DNA of 64,000 nt from NCBI GenBank assembly GCA_029204225.1, contig CM055096.1:37521460-37585459 (forward strand). Reading direction: 5' to 3'. The position numbers were made by a program, and so were the translations under genes. Positions 55,376 to 64,000 of this stretch are shown here, piece by piece (the first letter of the stretch is position 1; each line of letters opens with the position of its first letter). This DNA comes from Diphasiastrum complanatum. Lineage: Eukaryota; Streptophyta; Lycopodiopsida; Lycopodiales; Lycopodiaceae. The notes under the pieces were generated by a model. The model did not search any database. It saw only the letters and a list, made by a program, of their open reading frames with translations, and was not told the origin of the DNA.

Positions 55376-58300
55376 TATTAGATGTTTGTGAGCGAAATAG
55401 CATCAAGAGAAATATTTTCAACCTTTGACGAGCTCATAGGAATTTTGATGCAGGAAGAGCAATGGCAAGAAATGGTGAAAGCTAGATGTCAAAATACTGA
55501 CGATCAGCACTTGCGACACGCCAAAAACAAGGCAAGGGCAAGGGGAAGAAGAAGTCTAAAACAACAATTCGCCAAGACTTAGGAGGATGAGGGATCTTCC
55601 AAACAAGACCAAGAAGAAAGGCAAGTGCTTTTATTGTGGTAAAAAGGGCCATTAGAAGAGTGAATGTCGGAAATTCCTGGGTGGAACAAGGCAAGGAAAA
55701 CAAAGCAAGCAGGTAACCTTGTCAATGAGGGTGAGATTGAAGACTCTAGTATCTTCATATCATCATTATCATCTAATCAAGATGATTAAGCATGGTATAT
55801 TGACAAGGGAGCCACAAGACATATGACATATAACAAGGATTGGATCAGTAGCTTGAAAGTGTTGGATAATGGAACGTCCGTTTCACAAGAAAATGATGTG
55901 TGCAAGATCAAGGGGATAGGCACCGTTTCAATCCAACTACCTAATGGAAAAAGCAAGATGATCAGGGAGGTACTTTACATACCAGGTTTGAAAGTAGAAT
56001 TTGCCCATGATCATTGCTTTGTGAAAGATTGTGAACCAAAAGTTCAAAGTGATTGCGGATGGAATAAGGGAGCCCAATAGTAAATTGTATAGCTGAATGC
56101 TACAATCAAGGGGTAGCATGGACTTGTCTCGTCCATTCCATCGCAAATTAAATTGTGGCATAAGAGGCTTGGTCACTTGAATTTAGGGAAGCCTCAGTTT
56201 GATGAGAAAATTGGAAAATGGTGAGAGGATGCCTACGATAGAGATCACTTAAAATTGATGTGCGAATCATGTGTGTATGGGAAGCAGCATCGAGAGAAGT
56301 TCAATAAGGTGGGTATTGCAAGGGCAAAGAACATCCTGTTATTTGATCCACAAAGATTATGCGGGCCTATGAGGACTATGTCCTTAGGTAAAGCCTTCTA
56401 TATCATGACTTTTATTGATGATATGTCATGTAAGATATGGATTTACTTCTTGAAGAAGAAATCGGATGCATTTGACAATTTCAAGAGCTTCAAAGCATTG
56501 TTCAAAAATCAGACAGGTAGGAAAATCAAAGTTCTAAGATCGGATAGTGGAGGTGAATACAAGTCTAATGACTTCAATGATCTTTGTGATCAATGTGGGA
56601 TCAAAATAGAAGTCCTACCATTGCCATACCAAAGATACACCTGAGGAGGCATTCACGAAGAAAAAGCCAAAGGTGAACCACTTGCCAATCTTTGGATGTA
56701 AGGCCTTTGTACACATTCCTAAGGAAGAGAGACGTAAATTTGATGTGAAAGCTATCAAGTGTATATTCCCTAGTATATGATAATCGTGTGAAAGGCTATA
56801 GATGTTTTGATCCAGTGGAAAACAAAATCCATGTAAAACGTGATGTCATCTTTGATGAATCCAAGATGTATGAAGATGAGGATGCTGAAAAGATAGACAC
56901 GTCCAATGGGAAAGATGGTATAGTGAGAATACCTAATCCATTTATTGACTTTCCAAGTGATGGACATGAGGATACATCTCAAGCTACTACTACTCAACCT
57001 CAAGAGCAGGTTGGAGAGGTAGAGATAAACCTTTTGGTGTAAGAAGGATTGAAGTTGCAAGTGACAAACACAAGGAGAAAGATGTATCGTGGGATACATT
57101 TTCACCAAGAAGATGATCATCTGACATGAAGCCTCCCTAAGTGGTTTTGAGAGATTATTGGAGAGCCGCGATATGGATGAGTTTCCAGGATCATCTAGCC
57201 AGGGAGAGCTATGAAGTTCAACAAGAGAGAAGACACAACCATAAAGGTACGAAGCAGATTATGCTCTCTTATCTAGCATTATTCAAAGCAAAGAACCTTT
57301 GACTTATGGTGAAGTGAAGGATGATGACATTGGGTCAAGGCCATGGGAGAGGACATGGAGTCAATTACTAAGCATAGCACATGGGACTAGTAGAACCACC
57401 AGTTGGCAAGAAATTCATTGGTTGCAAATGGGTGTACAGGACTAAGTACCATATAGATGAAGAATAGCAAAGCACAAAGCAAGATTGGTGATCAAAGGGT
57501 ATGCACAAAGTAAAGGGATCGACTATGAGGAGACCTTTGCGCCAGTATGTAAGTGGAATACTCTATGTCTACTTGTCACTTTAGCTTCACATTTTGGATG
57601 GCCTTTGCATCAGATGGATGTGAAATCTACTTTTCTAAATGGTGAGTTAGAAGAAGAGGTGTTCATGGATCAACCTGAAGGTTTTGTAGCAAAAGGATAG
57701 GAGAATAAAGTATGTCGCTTGAAGAGGGCACTTTATGGGTCTTAAGCAGGCCCACGTGCGTGGTATAGCAGGATTGATGCCTACTTTTGTTCAAAGGAGA
57801 TGGTGAGAACACATTTTGATCCGAATCTGTATGTCTTATGCTGTGATGTATAGTTGCTTTGATTGCTCTTTATATTGATGACTTGATTATTATGGGAAAT
57901 AATCAAGAGATGATAGACATGATCAAGAAATACCTCATGGAACAATTTGAGATGACAGATCTCAACCTAATGCATATTGCCTTGGAGTAGAGGTGTGGCA
58001 AAAAAGAGCACAAAGTGGGTCTCACACAGGTGAAGTATGTCAAAGAGTTGCTGCACAGGTTCAGGTTGCAGGATTTCAAGCCAGTGAACACTCCTATTGG
58101 ACCAGGTAAAAAGCTTTCTAAGCTTGACGAGTCATGGCCATTTGATGCTACACTGTATAGGCAGTTAGTAGGGAGCTTGATTTACCTTACCACAACTAGA
58201 CTAGATATATGCTATGTTGTTGGTATTGTAAGTCAGTTTATGGCAGCACCTACGGAAATGCATTGGAAGACAGCTAAGTGCATTTTGCGTATGTCAAAGG

Positions 58301-58877
58301 CACTTCATATTATGGCTTGATTTACAAGAAGCATGAGGGTTTTTTTGAGTTGTGTGGATATGTGGATGCAGATTGGAGAGGTGACTATGATGATCGTAGA
58401 TCCACCACAGGGTATGTATTCCAGCTTTGTGGCAGTTGCTTTTCCTAGTCTAGTAAGAAACAAAGTACAATTTCTTTATCCACCACAGAAGCAGAGTATA
58501 GGCAATGTGTAGTGCAACACATGAAGCTACTATGGTTGAGACAGATCTTGGAAGAAGTTGGCTGAAACAAAAAATCTCACGACTATACATAACGACAATC
58601 AGAGTGGCATTCAGCTAGCAAAGAATCTACGTTCCATGCGAGAACCAAACACATTGAGATTCAGTATCACTTTATACGTGAGAGGCCTGCTGAGTCATGA
58701 AAATTCATGTCTGTTCATTGTGGTACGGAAGAACAACTAGCTGTATCTTTCACTAAGACCACTTGTTAATGAAAAGTTTGATAAGTTTTAGATCAAAGCT
58801 TTATGTACTTAAAATTTGTTGACTTTAAAGCTAAGTATATGACTGTATAAAAAGTAGACTCTACTTTAAGGGAGAGT
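55376..58877 (+). pseudogene. Copia gag-pol, decayed, from late gag to RNase H and PPT
   Basis: It begins in gag (FDELIGILMQEEQ), with zinc knuckle CFYCGKKGH then a stop at the next codon and SEC near 55625-55670; protease WYIDKGATRHMT (DSG changed to DKG) at 55797; pre-integrase LWHKRLGHLN and CESCVYGKQH; integrase MTFIDDMSCKIWIYF, RSDSGGEYKS, then a deletion removing the catalytic Glu region near 56635; post-core FGCKAFVHIPKEERR; RT 57290-57970 with KGYAQSKGIDYEETF, HQMDVKSTFLNGELEEEV; RNase H 58320-58720 with [24 protein letters not shown] and HARTKHIEIQYHFIR. A PPT-like AAGGGAGAG is at 58868-58876. Many stops. Confidence 0.88.
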
Positions 58878-59238
58878 TCGAATTTAAGTAGAATCATTGT
58901 GCTACTGTATTGTGGGTCCTATCAGTCGATAAGGATCAGTTGGCCTCGCCATGAGGCAAGTCGACCGGGATACATGCATCCCACCAACGACAACCTGGGT
59001 CATGCATGGGTTGCCTAAGTGAAGAACTAATGTACAGTGTAGTTTCATTTTGAGAAATACAGCTGCTATGTGAGCTTGCTGTGGAGAGGGGTTTTTTGTC
59101 TGTGTTATTGTGTAGCATGATATGTGTTCCTATCGAAGCAAATTCTAATTGATGTGGCATAACTAATGAACTTGATCCACTAGAGTACCCGGGATCCAAG
59201 ACTAGGAGTATACTGAATCCTATATTTTGGTCATGGAC
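58878..59238. other. Adjoining LTR remnants of the copia and the chromodomain gypsy element
   Basis: The left side should be the copia 3' LTR start (after the PPT) and the right side ends in TGGACA, the U3 start of the minus-strand gypsy 3' LTR. The internal boundary cannot be placed by eye. GGCCTCGCCATGAGGC at 58943-58958 is an inverted repeat. Confidence 0.5.
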
Positions 59239-60590
59239 ATAACATTCTTCCCCCCTTGAACTGCTCATGTCCTCAGAAGCGGAACTTAGGAAAATTCTTC
59301 TTTAGGATATCAACTCTCTCCCATGAATCATCATCTTCAGTTCGACTTTCCATCGAATTAAGCACTCAAAGATAGAATGATTTCTCAATTGTTTATCTCT
59401 GGTTCTGAGCACTTTCTCAGGTTCCAAAGGTACACTAACGATAAATCTTCCAGGTGGATAGATCATCATCTCATTCAAACTCATCACCTTCATATAAACT
59501 AAATTTCAATCAGCTCACATGAAAAACTGGGTGTGCATTAGATTTTTTTTTAAGATCTAGTTCATAAGCTAAAGAACCAATTTTTGCTACAATCTTGAAC
59601 GGTCCACAATATCGGAGTAGACCAATTTATAATGTTTTCTAGGACATAATGTCTTAGAATCTTTTGGAATCCTAAGATATACCCAGTCATCAACCTTGAA
59701 ATCTCTAGGAGATCTCTTAAGATCAGCGTAGTGCTTAGCTCTATCTTGAGCACTTCGGATACTATCCTTAGCCACTTGCAACATTTCTTGCATATCATGC
59801 AGGAAATCAGCAATTTTTGGATCTCAACAGATTTCGTCTCCACATTAACCGGAGATCTAGGTTGAAACCATATATAAGCATAAAAGGACTAAAACCTGTA
59901 GCTAGAATGCTTTCTACTATTGTATGCAAACTCAATCAGAGGAATGTAATCTTCCAATGAGATTGCCTGTGAGAAACATATGTCCTCAACATATCTTCTA
60001 TAGTTCAATTAGTCTTTTTTGTCTAGCCATCTGATTCAAAATTATCAGAAAAACTAAAACTAAGGGACGTTTCTAGTTTATGAATACTGTTGACAGAAGT
60101 GACCTGTGAACTTAGGATCTCTATCACTAACAATATCACTTGGTAGTCCATACAACCGAAATAATCTTTCAACAAAGATTTGGGCTAAATCAGAAGCCTT
60201 AATAGTCGACTTAACTGGTTTGAACGCAGCTAACTTAGTTAACCGATACACAACAACCCAAATAGAATCATTTTTTTGTGGGGTCTTCAGAAGTCCAACT
60301 ACAAAATCCATCGATATGCTTTCCCATCTCTTGTCAGGGATATCCAACGGATGCAACAAAACCACCAGCCTTAAGGTGTTCGGCCTTTGCTAGTTGACAA
60401 GGCTTGTATTTAATCACATATGACTCGACGTATGGCTTGAGTTTTGGCCAATAAAATTTTCTGTTGACCAAGTCAAGAGTGCTAGAAATTAAGCCCATAG
60501 TTGTCTCCTGGACAGCCAAACTATTTGAAGAACGTCTACAACGGGCTTTCAGGCTGATTTCCAACAAAAAATAACCAATCCTATCATAAT
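59239..60590 (-). pseudogene. Chromovirus-type Ty3/gypsy pol end: integrase and chromodomain
   Basis: Minus strand from 60567: integrase zinc-binding end KFYWPKLKPYVESYVIKYKPC, core WESISMDFVVGLLKT, YRLTKLAAFKPVKST, LYGLPSDIVSDRDPKFTGHF; then a gap, AKHYADLKRSPRDFKVDDWVYLRI, and near 59450-59280 a C-terminal chromodomain (PEKVLRTRDKQLRN, FECLIRW, then in a shifted frame EDDDSWERVDILKKNFPKF) that ends at a stop 20-30 bp before PPT AAGGGGGGAAG (59247-59257). Such domains target integration to modified histones (family knowledge). Several frameshifts; upstream pol is absent. Confidence 0.85.
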
Positions 60591-61100
60591 TTCAAGTTCA
60601 GATATTAACTTCAATAATTTGAAGTCATTGAAGACTTGGCCCACTCTTCAACGACTTTCACGAAATTAGCATTTAGAACAAATCTGCAAAAATACACTAA
60701 GTGTCACGACAGTCTGCAAAAAATGAACTATGTCTTCAACAATGTCACATTTTTTGCATTTTCCCAAAATGCAAACACTAGCATAGTTCAACAATTTAAA
60801 CTATTTTTCAACAACTTTGTCTTTTTCGCATTTTCCCGAAATGCGACACTTAGGGCATAGTTCAAAGTTCAAATATTTTTGGCACCTTCAACTTTTTTTC
60901 AAATGCGAAGAGAGAGAAAATTCCCAAGGTCATCTACTTTCATGAATTGAACTGTTTTAGGGCACCTTCAGCTTTTTCGCGAAAAACCCGAAGAGAGAGA
61001 AAAGCCGAAGGTCGTATATTTTAAACGAAGTACGTTCCCAGCCACTTCCCAAAATTTGCGAAGTGAGAGAAGCCACTTCCCTAAAATGCGAAGCAAGAGA
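60591..61100. repeat. Degenerate tandem repeats with palindromic cores
   Basis: Includes TGCATTTTCCCAAAATGCA (about 60756-60774) and CGCATTTTCCCGAAATGCG (about 60828-60846), both near-perfect inverted repeats, and diverged units GGCACCTTCAACTTTTT... / GGCACCTTCAGCTTTTTCGCG... with GCGAAGAGAGAGAAAA at about 60906 and 60990. TTGCGAAGTGAGAGAAGCC and relatives continue to 61090. No gene is seen. Confidence 0.6.
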
Positions 61101-61648
61101 GTTTGCAATGCCCTCGTCCGCGTCAGTGATCTTGAGTCACTTGACGGTGTACACAATGTACAATTGCCATCTCAAGCCAGATACCTCAAATATAACGGCT
61201 TACCTAATTAGATGACATATATTTATTGTAATTAATGGCATATAATGTAATCTATAAATAGATCATTCTAGCAACACTCTACGTGATGCTTCGTCCATGA
61301 GACGTATGATTTGAGCCTCCCAGTTACCCGTCATTCTGGTTGTATTTGCTATTTTATTGTGCTTCAGTGTAAATATAGCAGGAACAGCTTTTTTATCTGT
61401 GTATAATGCACATGAATGTTTGTTGTGATTGAATGCACTTTATTGTTGTTTGATCGCGCTTGTTTACTCACTCTAATCAGAACACAAACGTCTACGACAC
61501 CTTCGCCCTTCAGGAGTGTTTTGATTTTGAATTTCCAGATTCTATAATTTGCACCATCCAGACTGATGCTACTCTTGTCTGGATTGTCATAGCCATATTG
61601 TGTTGTCTGGAAGAATCACTGCTAGGATATCAGTAGTGATAACCTATT
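61101..61648 (-). other. Leader side of the minus-strand copia LTR at 61662, unassigned
   Basis: This would be transcribed next after the PBS but carries no gag, so the element body is lost. Near 61248 there is CTATAAATAG, a palindromic TATA-like spot. No gene is seen. Confidence 0.4.
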
Positions 61649-61661
61649 GGCTCTGATACCA
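61649..61661 (-). promoter_or_regulatory. Primer-binding site, initiator-Met tRNA type
   Basis: Minus strand TGGTATCAGAGCC abutting the LTR. Confidence 0.88.
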
Positions 61662-62461
61662 TGTCGTGGAAGTGCTTTTTTTTTTTCTTTGTTTCGTGTT
61701 CAATACTCTCTCTTCTGATTCATGAACAATTTTCTATCTTTGAATTTCTTTTTGTGCGGAAGCTCTTACGAGATCCCAGACACTCGATTACGCATCACAG
61801 AACATGTTTTATTCTAGCAATCAAGAGACATAGCACAAGGCCAAGAGATACACGAAATAGAGCGACTATATTGTCAGTTTGATTTTAGAGCGAGATTGTC
61901 AGTGTCTCGCTCGTTGGCGGATTGGACTCTCTGCTCTTTCGCTGTATTCTGCTCGTTGGCAGACTTTCATGCATAGCTATGGTATTTTTGCTTTCTTACT
62001 CTATTCGCTACGTCTCTCTGTTTCTTACAGATCTCTGTATTCACTATCTCTCTTCTTTTTGTTATGATCCAGAGAGGATCGTTTATACCTCCACTGTGTG
62101 GAGTTTACAAGATAGCTAAACATAGAATCACAAGACTAGTTAAAGCTAATCAACTAGTTAGTTAGTCTCCATCGTTGCTATTCGTCTTCAGCTAGGAATG
62201 AAGCCCGTTGAGCTGCCAGCTGACAGCGCGAAGGATTTCTCTTCGTTGTTTTCGTTCTTTTCATTGTTTTCATTTTGCGTCCCTTTTGCAGTTTGCGGTC
62301 CTAGGGGTGTGTTTATGATTCGCAATTGATTCGCGAATCGTTCGTGCTTTGAGTCAAAGACACGGTGGACTGTCGCGAATTGTTCTTGTTCGACCTTCGT
62401 GTCATGTTCGTGGCTGTGGACAAAGTTGCAAGAGTTCACCATTTTTGACACTTAGCCGACA
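61662..62461 (-). repeat. Copia 5' LTR, TGTCG type
   Basis: 800 bp from TGTCGTGG to GCCGACA (5-bp inverted termini TGTCG/CGACA), next to a Met PBS. The first 120 bp recur at 53919. Near 62322-62345 there is ATTCGCAATTGATTCGCGAAT, the same motif class as in the other LTR family. Confidence 0.72.
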
Positions 62462-63187
62462 GGTTAGAGCCCGTTCCCCAAGAGCTAAACCCATTCATGT
62501 CCATGCAAGAACACTCAGAACCACAAGCCACAACAGATATGAAGACAACCAGTTTCTTGGACCGAATGGTCCCGACAGCATACCACTGGCATCCCGGACC
62601 AAATGGTCTCGGCGGCATACCGATGGCGTCCCGGAATACAACCCTCAGCTATGTGTCAGATCAAAAATTTTGAAGCGACCTTACAATTGGCGCTATTGCC
62701 GAACACTGAAACCCAGAAGGTAATCAAAGTCAGTTGAGAAAAATCCCACTTTATTAATAAATCTGAGAAGGTTACATTTCAAATGTGTCATCAACCCTAG
62801 TCTTTGGGATGCTGGCATGCCAAAGGCGGCCGCCAGGACAACATTCCAGCAAGGCAGGCTGAGACTTGGTTGAGCTTGTCCTGAGTCGCAACTTGCACTC
62901 TCCTATAGTATTGGTGGATTTGCACCTCCCCTCATACCAAGTACTCTACCCAGTCTAGTAAAGCATGGTTTATCTCTCTAGAAAATCATTTTCTCTCTCT
63001 CTAGAAAGTGATTTTATCTCTCTAGAATTATTGATCCCCAGGGCTTCCTTTAACCATGTCTAGATCCTGTGAGGTGATTGCACATCGATCTGAGCTCTAT
63101 GGACTTCGCTAGAACCAATCAAGGATTTTCAGCCATAGGAACTTGGCGCCGGCTGCATTCTGGTCATAGTGGTGCCGGGAGCAACTG
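62462..63187. other. Inter-element stretch with short tandem duplication
   Basis: 62560-62633 has two diverged 37-bp units (GACCGAATGGTCCCGAC... / GACCAAATGGTCTCGGC..., each ending CCCGG). CTCTCTAGAAAATCATTTTC-type text repeats at 62978-63030. GGCGCCGGC is near 63147. No gene is seen. Confidence 0.5.
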
Positions 63188-64000
63188 TTGGAGAGAGGGA
63201 GATGAACGAGTTGAGAAAAAAATTTCGTATGTTGGAAACAAAAAATAAGCTCAAAGATGTAGACGAACACGAACGAGACACGAACTCGAACAGAAAAATG
63301 TTCATATGCGCAGCGGAACGAGCTATACGACTCTCTCCGTAAACATGACTACGGCTATCAGAACAACAAAATGGTAGTGATGGGAATCACAGTTGTTCTT
63401 GATTACGTAGCCAAACTTTAATAAATGAATGAAACTCCAGAAGAATGGTTTGTCGCGAATAGTAAGACAAACTATTCATCTGTGAATGATTCGCGAAGAG
63501 CTAGACGGTGCTCGATTGATAATTAGTCGCGAATGATTTGCGAAAGACAAGACCAAATGTTAGTCGTCTATTACCAAAAAGAACAACTAGAAAGATCAGA
63601 CAGAATGAATGATAAGCATAGCAATATTAACATAGATCTTAACGCAGAACAAAAAAACTTTATCAGATTAAGTATATCATGTATACATGTCAATAATGCG
63701 GTAGAGCACAAGACAATAGCGGACGAAACAACGTGCGCTACGAAGCTTATACAATCTGTAAAGGAATAAAGTCTTATTGCTGACAATCAAGAATCAATGC
63801 GCAAGGCATCTACTTCGTCTCATTTACCTGATTAACCTCGTTAAATTGAATATGCAAATGGTATCCATTATATATAACATTATATTGCAGGTGTGCAAAT
63901 GTGAAAAGTACAGTGGATGTGTTGTCTGTATAGAGATCGTGGGAGGCTGCAGTCATTGTCCAGTCTATTACGCAGCTGCATGGGACGAGCATGAAAAAGG
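63188..64000 (-). repeat. Inverted copy of the 24.3-25.2 kb copia LTR, running off the window
   Basis: On the minus strand it ends CTCTCTCCAACA at 63188, matching 25173-25184, and goes back through the CGCGAAT sites to the equivalent of 24331 at the window end. The sequence left of 63188 is not a Met PBS, so this may be a 3' LTR or solo LTR of an element extending beyond the window. Confidence 0.8.

Noticed and set aside
62349-62723. 124-codon plus-strand frame
   Set aside because: It crosses the LTR end at 62461 and a short tandem repeat; composition is not protein-like and there are no domain features.
1-64000. tRNA, rRNA or organelle genes
   Set aside because: No cloverleaf-like gene or ribosomal stretch was recognised by eye; tRNA-like words seen are only primer-binding sites. 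A tRNA scan would settle it.

Overview
This is nuclear DNA of a land plant with a large, repeat-dominated genome. The signs are nested Ty1/copia and Ty3/gypsy LTR retrotransposons in many decay states, primer-binding sites complementary to plant initiator-Met and Asp-type tRNAs, plant-type TATA promoters and GT-AG introns, and one host locus from the plant SIN3-like (SNL) co-repressor family. There is no operon-like packing, no rRNA and no CRISPR array. I cannot name the species; the repeat load would suit a fern, lycophyte, gymnosperm or large-genome angiosperm, and that part is inference.

Layout, left to right. 1-1139 is copy a of an LTR-like repeat (R1). 2157-8506 is a young, almost complete minus-strand copia element. 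8507-13142 is the 3' part of a gypsy element (A) with a very long ORF between where pol would lie and the 3' LTR. 13356-14450 is the 3' end of a second gypsy type on the minus strand (E). 14450-18923 holds plus-strand gypsy pol debris inside a duplicated 3' block (R3), followed by a third post-pol ORF (C, 19267-20568). 20569-22263 is non-coding with a (CT)39 tract. 22264-23791 is a decayed gag-like ORF. 24331-28640 is a plus-strand copia element with its 5' LTR. 28655-31987 is gypsy copy B, related to A. 31988-33540 is a post-pol ORF (D) related to E. 33550-37757 is R1 copy b, two head-to-head copia fragments, a CATGCA-rich patch, R1 copy c and a gag fragment.

39325-42431 is the only recognisable host gene: a SIN3-like locus with a TATA box, untranslated leader, introns and an intact PAH1 domain. 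It is broken downstream by a frame change in an (AG)10 tract, missing PAH2/PAH3/HDAC-interaction segments, further frameshifts and loss of the C-terminus. It is probably a truncated duplicate, perhaps able to encode a 234-residue PAH1 protein.

42432-64000 is again retrotransposon mosaic: a copia gag start; a minus-strand gypsy element with Asp-type PBS and LTR (43900-47790); a plus-strand copia (48387-51822); a gypsy protease fragment (51823-52560); opposed copia fragments (53919-58877); a chromodomain gypsy element (59239-60590); a copia LTR with PBS (61649-62461); and an inverted copy of the 24-25 kb LTR running off the window end.

For novelty, the strongest signals are the large post-pol ORFs of the gypsy elements (A/B, C, D/E), which share a position but not an obvious sequence; the SIN3-like gene broken at a coding microsatellite; copia gag halves in permuted order around the SIN3 locus; and motif clusters (CATGCA, CTCTCGCAG, TTCGCGAA) in the non-coding parts of elements.
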